NCBI GenBank assembly: GCA_015680685.1
Contig: MNCI01038293.1
Span: 275,992-303,414, forward strand
Direction: 5' to 3'
Source of the DNA: Gnetum montanum
Lineage: Eukaryota; Streptophyta; Gnetopsida; Gnetales; Gnetaceae
DNA: 27,423 nucleotides
A program made the position numbers and the translations under genes. The notes under the pieces were generated by a model that worked only from the letters and a program-made list of their open reading frames with translations, was not told the origin of the DNA and ran no database searches. Positions 16,750 through 26,360 of the stretch are shown in pieces (the first letter of the stretch is position 1; each line of letters begins with the position of its first letter).

Positions 16750-19560
16750 AAACTTTAAGTCCCTATGCAACCTACCAAATCATTTATGGTATTCCAAATC
16801 CTTTTTTTTGAGGCTCATAGGATTCAAGGCTAAATTGTTTTGTGATCAAATTTTCAATTTTCTAGCACCAATTTTTCAAGCCCTTATAGAGCCCAACCTA
16901 GTCCCTATAATGGTTTTTCACTCATTCAAATTTCAGGAACTCATTCTTCCAGGCAACTACCTCAATGGCCATCTTTTAATAAAGCATTCAAACTTCCTCC
17001 ATAGAGAGATTTCAATTTTCCATTGCCAACCTTCTTAAGTTAAGGTTCACCTTAGCTAACTATTACTACTGTTGTCGAATAAATTCAACCATTTTGTCCT
17101 TTTGCTACTTGACCTTTTGTAGGTGGTGAATATCTTTGGTGAGGACCAAGTTTTCTTTGTAAACTTAAGCCAAGTTCTTATTGGTGTTGAATGCTAAAGC
17201 TTCTGATAAGGAGGCATCAAATACCATAGTCTCCTTTTCATTCTTAGCTTCTCTGAGTTTATGTTGAAGCTACTGGGAAGCATCATCTTTGTTAAGGTTT
17301 GGGTTGAGAATTGCGAGGTTGGAGAGATAAGCCCATAATTCCACAACTTCGATAGCCAACTATTGGTTTTCGATGGTGGCTGCCTAGAACTGGGTTTTGG
17401 CAATGATTAATTTACCCTTGGTCTTTAGCACCTCCAACTAAGTTACTTTCATTTCATCTAGGAGATTAAAGATCTTTGGAAACAGTTGCCTAGTTCCCAT
17501 CAATCGATCCACACCTCCTCATGTTGGACTACACTAAGCCAACCACTTCCTACTCCTATTAAAGATTGAACATATTTAAGGGTAACAATCTCTGGTACTA
17601 TTACTGTAGGATCATTTAGGACCTCAGCCATCCTATTAGCCACTAGTTCCATTGATGTCTCCTATCCATGGTGCTTCATCACCTAGATAGTTACCCCCTT
17701 GCCTTTCTTTAGACACATTGAAAAAGTTGTAGTAGTTCTAGAAATTTCAAGGAACTCTTGTCCAGGGATAGACACCATAACTTTCTAGGCTCTAGGATTC
17801 GTTCTCACAAGCACCTGCATTCATTATGTAGGAAAATGTAGGATTGTTTTCTCCAACTAGCTAATGGTCCTGGTAACCTTGTTGAGATGGCTCAACACTG
17901 GACAATAATCTTACAGTTCTCCATAACTTGCCAATCCCTATTATTATTACAAAAGCTACTCATGAAGTTTTTTGATCCTTTCTACAACTACACACACTTC
18001 TAGTATGATCTCTCCAATAGGTGGCAGTGGTGGCCACTCCTCTTCTAGCAACTTAAAGGGTGATTTGTCTTTCATCATTTCCTACCAAGATGCACCAAGA
18101 GCATGGTGGAGTGTATCATTAGCATGTCATGTTATGCCCTCTCTTTTGTAGAGTTTTCTAATGAGTCATATCAAGGGGAGTTTCTTCCTTCCTCTCTCAT
18201 TTTCTTTAACGTGCTTCTCAATCTCTAGGTAGATGAGATGAAAAAGGTTAACTAGTAATTTATCACCTAGAACAACACATGCATAGGCAAAGAAAGCTAT
18301 AACCTTTTTAGGCCTCACTATGGGGTTTTAGTGATAGGCCTCTATCTTGAAGTATGCACGCTCTACCTTGGTTAGTGCATTGTACTCCTTGCGATCCACC
18401 CCATAGCAATGTTGGATCCACTTTTTCTTATCTCCAAGGTCTACCTAGATAGATATATTCACCAAATTTACCACCGTATTAGTTAAACCAAGGACCTTTG
18501 CAGTGCCTTTAACTAGGTAGGATATGGTAATATCTTTAATTTTGATCATTGCATCTCCCTGTCCATTGCTCCAAAATAGGTAAGTCTCCCTCATGTACCA
18601 TTCTCCACTATATGAAAGAATGGACCACATGGGACACCCCTACAATTGTGTGTGTACTTCCTAAGGTGCTAATTCTAAGAAGGATTCAAAGTTCCATTCT
18701 TAAAAAATTGAACTTTGGACCTCCTTGGTTCAAATATTCACAAGATAGACCTTTGTCAATGTGACCTCTAGATTGAGTCTTGGCCTTAACACTTCATCTT
18801 GCCTTGATTAGTTAGTTTCCACAGTGGGAATCTGTCAAATAAATTCTACTTCAGGATCCTCCCAAAGTGGAATCTATTTAACAAATTGAGTCTTGGCCTT
18901 GATACTTCATCTTGCCTTGATTAGTCAGTTTTGGCAGTGGGAACCTATCAAATAGATTCCACTTTGGGATCCTCCCAAAGAGGTCCTATGCTATAAGTTG
19001 CTTTGGCCTTCTATTCTTAAGGATTCCATGGCTATTTTTGGCCCTTTCCTCCTCATGGTTGATTCTTCCTTGGTTATGATGATTTTCTTATCGATGCTTT
19101 CCTCTTTTCTACTGTCTATGATCACAAATGTAACCAAGAATTAGCAATTAATGTGTAACCCTTGGCTCTTTTTGATACCTTTCTCATTTGGTTAAGTTAT
19201 ACTTAGGTTTGTTTGTGATCATGGTAGATTCGTTATTTTAATATTATTTTATTCATTGGCTACCAAAGTTTTGTTTATGAGGTTTAACTAGATGGATATG
19301 GCAATTTTAATATATTTTAATAGTTTAAACTTCAAGATTTAGAAAAAATTTTGAAAAATTTTCCATCATAAACCAAAGATTCATGGCCCCCATGATGTAA
19401 AGCTTAAATCTAGTAGCTAGAAGATAAAAAAATAAGGCTAATTAGATAAGTGGTGTTAAAGTTATGGCACTCAGAAGGTTTGTGGCTCTGAAATTGATTC
19501 CTCTCCATGGAAGAAAATTATTGTTTCAAGGTATAGACCTAAGTATAGCCCCAACTATAT
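16750..19560 (-). mobile_element. Inverted, diverged fragment of a related element (extra ORF region)
   Basis: Read on the minus strand, this matches element 2 from about 11760 to 14400. The spacer end matches at 19440-19500 (AAAGTTATGG...AGAAGGTTT in the plus reading, against the reverse complement of about 11780-11825). The splice-site region matches at about 19110-19150, and the extra ORF matches from there down to about 16780. No LTR, PBS or pol is recognisable around it, so it is a truncated piece. The boundaries are approximate because similarity fades gradually. Confidence 0.75.
16780..19112 (-). pseudogene. Second copy of the extra 3' ORF, minus strand, truncated
   Basis: This is a homologue of the ORF at 12184-15003. 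The minus-strand frame 18445-18630 contains SGEWYMRETYLFWSNGQ, which matches SGEWYMGETYLF in element 2 and has Trp where element 2 has a stop. Next come HCYGVDRKEYNALTKVERAY (against QCYEMDHKEYGTLTETEQIY), FFAYACVVLGDKLLVNLFHL (against FFAQACISLSGKFPVNIPQL), then a GRKKLP block and NDTLHHALGASW (against NDTLKHTPLASW). The coiled-coil part aligns opposite 16808-17038; antisense readings of both copies also resemble each other. The Pro-rich end of the protein is missing. Many stops and some shifts are present. The plus-strand ORF at 16808-17038 and the minus-strand ORF at 17194-17403 are by-products. Confidence 0.72.
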
Positions 19561-20341
19561 GGCTAACACAACCTTAGACTCAGTCTCTTTCTCAATTGCA
19601 GATGTTCTTTAATGCATCTCCTCTTAAGGTTTTGCCATCATGAGGAAGCAAAAACTTCTATAGCAGCAAAAGCAAACATGGTAAATGATACATTAGTAGC
19701 ACAATAAGCATCATCAACATAGCTAGTGGTAGAATGCATGCAAGGAGTTTGCTATTGCATAGTGGCAAGAGTAACAACAATGCTATGAATAGTGATGCAT
19801 AGTGATTAGATGAAACAAAAATAGCATTAGCAACATCAAAATAAGAATTACACCAACATCACCATCATAACTCTCCCTTAACCAGAATGACACCCACAAA
19901 AATGGAGGAGCACAACACAATGAATGATGAACCCTCCTTCCTGTAACATGTGACAAACAATAAACCTTTTCCCATGCATTTTCATAATTGATAAGAGAGA
20001 ATCACATTTTATTTTTGAAATTTAAAGGTTGGGTTGGAATATAATAAAAACTATATATATTATTATGATAGGTATGAATTTTAATATAAGTTTGAACAAA
20101 AGTAATACATGTGTACATGGGAAAGTTATGATTTAGAAAAGGGAAAAATAGACCATTTTTTTAAATTTAAATTCCAATGAAAGTTGTATAGAAGCACAAT
20201 TAAATATTCTAATTGTTTATATTTGACATGACATTTGGCAAATTATGGAAAATTTTTATCGTAACTTCCTTTGGAAGTAACAACTTGTCATGGGAGTTAT
20301 GAATTATTTCCCTAAATATTGTAGCTTACCTTAATATTTTA
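19561..20341. other. Unassigned DNA with a GCA/ATG/CAA-rich part
   Basis: No gene or element is recognised. The part at about 19630-19880 is rich in short AGCA, CATCA and ATAG units without a clean tandem period. The rest is AT-rich. It may be the flank of element 3 or the faded 5' continuation of the inverted fragment. Confidence 0.35.
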
Positions 20342-20513
20342 TGATGATTGTAACTACCTAATGAATGTCAAAGTGTTGCATTGACTATCCCCCATTGACA
20401 CAACCTCATCAACAAGGCCCCATTTATGTGGTGTTGCCCCATTGATGAGGTCACATTGACATAGTATTTGCTACGTCTACGAGGCCCCATCGATGTTGTC
20501 CTGTAGAAAAAGC

Positions 20514-20521
20514 TATAAATA
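20514..20521 (+). promoter_or_regulatory. TATA box in LTR D
   Basis: TATAAATA lies behind the last palindromic module and before the conserved R block. Confidence 0.65.
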
Positions 20522-20692
20522 CTAGCTCCCAACTATGTTTATGCATCATTCAAATCATAGCAATAGTAGATATTTTACAGTTTATGCATTTGAAAGTTAG
20601 AATATTTCTTTGAGTACCTACAGCAGAAGTCAGAAAGTAAACAGATTTTTATTCAAGCACTATTGTACCTAAACCACACTAGTGTGTACAAC

Positions 20693-20698
20693 AATAAA
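20693..20698 (+). terminator. AATAAA poly(A) signal in LTR D
   Basis: AATAAA in the context ACAATAAAGG, about 180 bp after the TATA box as in the other LTRs. Confidence 0.5.
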
Positions 20699-21289
20699 GG
20701 CAAGCCTTTTGATTAAACCTTGCAACATTTTTGTTTATGCATTTATTGTCTTCATTAATTATGCCATTAATTAAGCTAAATTGGACCTTAAGTGATTAGT
20801 TAATTAATTAAGTTAAATAGATTAAATACATAAGTACGATCACTTCGAGCATAAACACTTATTTGCTTTGTAATCCTAGCAACGTTATTGCTTGGTGCAC
20901 ATAGTAGTGTAGCACTTGGTAACCCAACAATGGATACATGGGTTTAGGATGTGTATGGAAAGTAGGACTGGATGCTTATGTTAGGACTAGTTAGAGATTA
21001 GTTAGTTAGTTACACTAAATTAGTTGTTAAATTACTTCATCTCTCTACTTTAAACACCAAAGAATATAATACACAAAACAATAAAAATCATATGCCTTGA
21101 TTATAGTTAACCATACCATGTGCATCACAAGTGTAATGGGGAAGACAACGAAAAGCCTTTAGGGTAAGGTTCACTTCCTAGAAGACTAGTGTATCAAAAA
21201 CTATAGAGTCCATGGAATTTGATTGGATCCCATGTGAGCGCTTTGTGATTCATATGGTTAGGTGTAGGGGTACCTCGATCACTCATCAA

Positions 21290-21307
21290 TGGTGTCATTG
21301 CTAGGGA
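21290..21307 (+). other. Primer-binding site of element 3, tRNA-Asp type
   Basis: TGGTGTCATTGCTAGGGA starts one base after the LTR. It matches the Athila-type site TGGCGCCGTTGCCGGGGA at 13 of 18 places. All five differences are C-to-T or G-to-A changes at CG or CCG sites of the consensus. Confidence 0.8.
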
Positions 21308-21440
21308 CTTTGTTTGTTAAATCGTGTGCTATCTAGGATTAGTGAATATCATTAATATCATTGGATAAAGCCCAAGGTCAACATCACTCTCACACGACAT
21401 ATAATTACAAAAGAACACTAATATTTTATTTGTTTTCAAA
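21308..21440 (+). other. 5' leader of element 3
   Basis: This is the untranslated stretch from PBS to gag. It is similar to 3795-3950 of element 2 and ends in the same CTTCTTCTTCTCATA run (21444-21459). Confidence 0.5.
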
Positions 21441-23240
21441 ATTTCTTCTTCTTCTCATAGGCATGAAGATGTCAAACTATTAGTCCCACAAGAGTGTAAG
21501 GTGGCATATACTCATCTAGATGAGTATGTACCTAACTTCACCTTCATCCTACATTAGGATGAGCAACTACGATGGTGTGATATAGAAAGAAATGTTGTAA
21601 TGCCTATTAATTAATCTATGCCCATGATGCCACTTCAAACTCTTAAAAAGTTAGGCATCCACAATCTTCAAGAAGAGTATGTTGTGCATGACTACGACTA
21701 TCAGGACTACCATCCCACTAAAACATACTACAAGTGAGATCAAAACCTAGAGAAGCATCATGAGGCTATGAAGGGGAAATAGTTCACTAATTCTTTGTTC
21801 CTACTAAACCAAGATAACAACAAGGATCCTCCCTCTGAGGGATCTCAACATGAAAATTCTCCACCCCTTATTACTGATGATGTGGATGTGATCTTGAACC
21901 TATGGTCCACAAGCAATAATCTGGGTTCAAGAAAATATGGCATTCAAGGTAAGGAATCAGATAAGCATCAAGACAATAAGAAAATCGATGAACATGGTCA
22001 TGACAACCAAAGGGGAGTTGGCACATACCATGGTGGTGGAAATCCTCCTCCCTCTCTATCCTCTTCATCCACATCCTCTTCTTCGTCTTCATCTTCTAAT
22101 TATAAAAGATGTTATAGAAAGAATAACCATGATGGAGGTGCTCAATAAGACAACAATACTAATCACCAAGCCCATAATGAATGAATGGGTAATAGAGGAT
22201 ACAACCAGCAATAATGAAATAATGATGATGATGAGCCTTTATTAGCAACTCAAAACATGCTTAACATTACAAAGATAGTTAAGATTCCAACTAGGCATGT
22301 GAAAGATAGTCGAATCAAGCAGTTAGACATGAATAATATCCCAAGATTTGAGTGGGGATATAACTCTAATTTTCAAATAGATCTACAAGCTTTCCACGAT
22401 GCTTGTACCTTGCAAAATATTGAAAATAATTGGTAGAAACTCATCAAGGTAGCATAGAGCTGGTACTTGTCCTTGGAGCTGAAATCCATTCATAGATGGA
22501 GTACCATGCTAGAACTATTTCATGAAAAATACCAAACATACTCTAGAGTGTCCAATCTGAGAAGGTAAATCCAAGGCTGGAAATAGGAAACACATGAACC
22601 CTTGGATGCTACCATTGATAGATATTATTCTCTCTTATACTGATGCCCTAGCCATGGTTATTCTTAGAGGGAACAAATCTTAGGGTTTACACCCAAGGAA
22701 GACTATCCAAATGCTTAGGGTTTATGCCTAAGGGAGACTATCTAAACTAAGAGCTCATTAGATCAAAATGCTAATAGAGTAGGTAGCAAAATAAGAAGGT
22801 GAGTTTTGAAAAAGGAAAAGTTTAGAAGAATATAATAGGGACCCTTCCATAAGGAAAATGGAGGTTCGATTCTATGATGAGGAGCAGTCACCACTCAACG
22901 AAGTGGTGAACAAGAAAACCTTGGCTATTCAAAAATCTATTTATGATATTTTAGAAAAGGTTGATAAATTAAGGGACTATTTGGATGAGAATTTCAAAAC
23001 TGCTATGAAGATTACTTAAGAATACCAAAGTGAAATAATGATCATGACCACAAGAGCCAGAAAGAAGTTAAACATGCCTACCACAGAGGTAAGGCCAAAG
23101 CTACTACAATCGAAGAAGTTTTAGAGACAAAATCGGATGATGATGTTGGATGTGACATTTGTCAATATGACCATCCTAAGGGATGTTTTCCTTTAGTTTC
23201 ACACTTACATGAGTCTCAGGTGTACACATTAAATCCTCAA
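21441..23240 (+). pseudogene. gag: gag pseudogene of element 3
   Basis: One frame reads HEDVKLLVPQECKVAYTHLD (from 21462), then EYVPNFTFILH, LKKLGIHNLQEEYVV, and an open piece at 21795-22148 that ends in a Ser run (SSSSTSSSSSSSSNYK). The gag core follows (about 22230-22620): EPLLATQNMLNITKIVKIPT, MNNIPRFEWGYNSNF, SIHRWSTMLELFHEKYQTYS, RVSNLRR. Compared with element 2 it lacks about 24 bases after the NNW position. Later, in another frame, come EEQSPLNEVVNKKTLAIQKS and a Cys motif CDICQYDHPKGC at 23151-23186, which unlike the element 2 copy has a His (in DHP), so the motif is closer to a zinc knuckle. Stops and shifts abolish function. Confidence 0.75.
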
Positions 23241-23930
23241 CTAGCATGGAGGCAAGCACCCAGATGATTACCTTATCCTCAAGGCGATCCAAGGTAGTTC
23301 CACCAGAAATAATAGGCTTACTATCCAAGTGGAGCTCCACTACAACCATATGAACAATATCAACAATGGTAATAACCACAGTCATGGGAGATGCCGCCAC
23401 TAAGATAGTAGTGCCCTTACAAGCAACCAAATCCATATGGGTACTATGTTCAACAACCCATTTCTACATGAAGCTCTACAAGCCATGCCTCATTCTAGCA
23501 TTACTATTACCCTCTAGAGTATCATCAAACTCATTCATCATCTACTCAATGGGAGAGCCCATATGCATACCATCCTCTACATCTATCTGCACACATTCCT
23601 CTGCCCTCTACCCAATTACCTCCTACTCTATCTATGTAGGGTGAAATTTCTCCACAGCCATATCATCGAAATGCTACAAGGGTTGTAAATTTATAACTGG
23701 CCTTCTAGTTAAGTGGTTTGGATAACCAATCTAAGAAATAATAATTTTTCTAATCCAACATTCCTCCCAAACCCTCACAACCTAATGCAACTAATCACCC
23801 TATATCTCTAACATCGTAATCCTTTGCATCAAACACATTCAATTGCCCTTCAAACTAAATGTTGCCTCAAATCCACACCGCAATGTTAACCCATGCTATC
23901 ATTGATTAGATCAAGGTTGGCAACCTTTGC
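23241..23930 (+). pseudogene. Pro/Tyr-rich gag-PR linker of element 3
   Basis: It matches 5721-6420 of element 2: YYPSGAPLQPYEQYQQW near 23320, then Tyr/Pro/His-rich low complexity with many stops. There are no enzymatic motifs. The open stretches 23176-23436 minus and 23366-23644 plus lie over this biased sequence and are not genes. Confidence 0.5.
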
Positions 23931-24300
23931 ATGAAAATATCTAAGCCATAAATTCCTCTTATTTACTTGTAGATTACTGAACATGAGCCATGAAAAGCTC
24001 TTCTTAATTCTGGTTCTAGTGTCAATCTCATCTCCTACGACATGTACAAGGCCTGGAACCTACCACATCTCAATAAGAGAAATATCCATTTAGAATTAAT
24101 AGACCAATCAATCATTATCCATTTGGGGCTAGTTGGGGACATTGTGACCATAGTCTATGGTTTTTCCTATCCTACCAATATTCTGGTGATCAAGGTAGAA
24201 AACTACAAAGGTGACTTTCCCATAATTATGGGAAGGACTTGGTTAAGCGTGGTTGATGCATGAATGGGCATCAGGGACCTCTCCTTGGAAATCTCCAAGG
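23931..24300 (+). pseudogene. Aspartic protease domain of element 3, catalytic Asp lost
   Basis: It is homologous to the element 2 protease. The active-site motif reads LLNSGS at 24000-24017: Asp is replaced by Asn (AAT at 24006-24008). Then SVNLISYDMYKAWNLPHLNK, LELIDQSIIIHLGLVGDIVT, FSYPTNILVIKVENY and IIMGRTWLSVVDA. It is open from 24042 to 24263, then a TGA follows where element 2 has CGA (Arg), the expected product of C-to-T decay. Confidence 0.82.
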
Positions 24301-24810
24301 AAAATGAATTTGGATGACTAGAGAAGAAGCATGTTCCATGCATCATGTATACCAATAATGGGTGCAATTATGTGCCAAAAATATGGTTCATTAAAAGTAC
24401 ATTTCCCAAAGCATGTAATCAATGTGCACATAAAACAAATATCCAAAGGTGCTTGTATGTAGTAGCCACAAAATAGGAGGGTAGCCAATGGCTGATAGCT
24501 AACTCTGATAATAACACATTATGCATGGAACCAACTGAGAGCCTAACATGTGCTTATGTCAAAGGCATGGATGAACCTGAGCAAGTTCATCACCAACTCT
24601 CTAATGATGAAAATGATGATACATGTTGGAGAGAGTTGGAAATCCTTGATAATTTCAAGCATGAGCCCCTAGAGCTAAAAACTATACTAGTCGGCATGGA
24701 GTATGCATTTTTAGATAATGGCAAGCTAATTATCATCAATGTAAATATTACTTTTGAACAAAAAGATAAGCTGTTGCAGGTGGTCAAAAATGGCCAATAG
24801 CATTTACTTT
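24301..24810 (+). pseudogene. PR-RT connecting region of element 3
   Basis: The open piece 24525-24800 reads MEPTESLTCAYVKGMDEPEQ, an acidic stretch, then EPLELKTILVGMEYAFLDNG and IIINVNITFEQKDKLLQVVK. It aligns end to end with the element 2 block and extends the Athila/Tat lead-in to RT. Confidence 0.68.
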
Positions 24811-25024
24811 GTCATATCCCAAGCTAATTAGAATCGATCCAAGGATATACTAGCATTGCATTTACACCAACCTAGCCATGAAGCTAGATAGCAACCACAA
24901 AGGCCATTGAACTAGAAGTTAAAGCAAATTATCAAAAAAGAAATAGAACAACTCCTTAAGGTGGGGTTCATCTATCCGATCGCGTAGATAGTGAGTGGGT
25001 TAGCCCACTCATAATTGTACCAAA
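24811..25024. repeat. 214-bp direct repeat, first copy (abuts the N)
   Basis: Bases 24811-25024 recur at 25027-25240 with four single-base differences by eye. It ends exactly at the N at 25025. Element 2 has this RT segment once, so the second copy is extra. Confidence 0.92.
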
Positions 25025-25025
25025 N
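25025..25025. other. Single ambiguous base N (assembly join)
   Basis: This is the only N in the window. It lies precisely between the two copies of the 214-bp repeat. Confidence 0.95.
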
Positions 25026-25026
25026 C

Positions 25027-25240
25027 GTCATATCCCAAGCTAATTAGAATCGATCCAAGGATATGCTAGCATTGCATTTACACCAACCTAGCCATGAAGC
25101 TAGATAGCAACCACAAAGGCCATTGAACTAGAAGTTAAAGCAAATTATCAAAAAATAAATAGAACAAATCCTTAAGGTGGGGTTCATCTATCCAATCGCG
25201 TAGATAGTGAGTGGGTTAGCCCACTCATAATTGTACCAAA
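25027..25240. repeat. 214-bp direct repeat, second copy
   Basis: It starts GTCATATCCC and ends TTGTACCAAA as the first copy does. It leads on into the rest of RT, whereas the first copy breaks at the N. Confidence 0.92.
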
Positions 25241-26090
25241 GAAAGGTGGTAAGTGGTAGGTCTGCATCGACTTTATGCTGTTAAACATGACAACATTTAA
25301 AGACCATTTTCCATTTCCATTTGGGTAGCAAGTGTTGGATACCATTTCTAGGCATTGCTATTATAGCTTCTTGGATGGTTATAGTGGTTATAACCAAATA
25401 TAGATTGTGCCCAAAGATCAAGCCAAGACAACATTCATGAGTCCCTGGGGAGCTTTTGCATATTGCAAGATGTCATTTGGTTTATGTAATTCCCTTACAA
25501 CATTTCAACACCTGGTCCTTAGTATTTTTGAACAGTAGATTGGTAGCAAGGTAGAAGTCTTTATGGATGACTTCTCTACCTATGGGGCTATATTTGAGAA
25601 AGCCCTGGATCACCTTGAGTAGGTACTAAAAGGATGTTTTGAAACAAACCTTAGGATCAATTGGTAGAAAAGCTATTTAATGGTCTAAGAAGGCATGATA
25701 CTAGGGCGCTAAATTTCACAAGAAGGGATTGAGGTAGACCCTAAAAGGATAAGGGTCATCCAAGGAATCACACATCAACTAGAGACAATAAAAAATGTGT
25801 GATCATTCCTTAGACACACTAACTACTAGCGATGATTTATAGAGAATTTCTCTAAGATTAAAAAGCCATTGGTTGATCTTACAAAGAAAGATTCTTCATT
25901 CATCTAGACCAAGGAGTGTAAACATGCATTCCAAAAACTAAAGGACAAACTCATAGAAACTCTAATTCTACAAGTACCAAACTAGTCTAGAAAATTTTAC
26001 ATAATGACCAATGCATCTAATTATGCCTTGGAAGCCATGATTACATAGTTGGATGATAAGAAATCTATATTACATCCACTGGACAAGCCA
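25027..26090 (+). pseudogene. Reverse transcriptase domain of element 3
   Basis: From the second repeat copy the RT reads VDSEWVSPLIIVPKKGGKW, VCIDFMLLN, FKDHFPFPF, VLDTISRHCYYSFLDGYSGY (first catalytic Asp at 25374-25376), DQAKTTFMSPWGAFAYCKMS and FGLCNSLTTFQHLVLSIFEQ. FMDD at 25560-25571 is in the same frame. This RT keeps its palm motifs in one frame, unlike element 2, but has stops at Trp/Gln sites (KW*VC, NQI*I, EQ*IG, LE*VL). The thumb/connection side runs to about 26090 with further stops. Confidence 0.87.
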
Positions 26091-26360
26091 AATCATTGTG
26101 GGTGCACAATTGAATACACAACATTGAGAAAGAACTGATGGTAGTGATGTATGCTCTTAAAAATTTTATGCACTATGTGTGTAGCTACAAGGAGTTTCTG
26201 CACACATATCATAGTGCTATCTACTTCCTACTGAATAATCCAATGGTGAGCCCTCATATCATATGGTGGCTTGTGATGTTAAAGGAACTCAATCTCACAA
26301 CGGTAAATCGGAAAGGGACTAAGAATGTGGTCACTAACTATCTCTCCTAGTTAAGATGAG
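26091..26360 (+). pseudogene. RNase H domain of element 3
   Basis: It is open at 26138-26350 and reads MVVMYALKNFMHYVCSYKEF, LHTYHSAI (the usual TDHSA has become TYHSA, so a metal-binding Asp is lost), LLNNPMVSPHIIWWLVMLKE, then NRKGTKNVVTNYLS. The upstream Glu-bearing TEKE part is broken by a shift near 26120. Confidence 0.8.

Larger units (their letters stand above)
20342..21288 (+). repeat. 5' LTR of element 3 (LTR D, about 947 bp; left edge uncertain)
   Basis: The right end CTCATCA at 21288 is firm, because the PBS follows after one base. The left edge is set at a TGATGATTG by analogy to LTRs B and C, but other TGs within about 80 bp are possible. U3 (20395-20505) has several broken palindromic modules such as CATTGATGAGGTCACATTG and CTACGAGGCCCCATCGATG. 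A TATA box lies at 20514-20521 and AATAAA at 20693-20698. The R/U5 part contains the same TTTATTCAAGCA and AAACCTTGCAACA blocks as the others. Confidence 0.78.

Noticed and set aside
16203-20341. A complete inverted element between elements 2 and 3
   Set aside because: Only the extra ORF and the adjoining spacer can be recognised on the minus strand; no LTRs, PBS or pol motifs were found.
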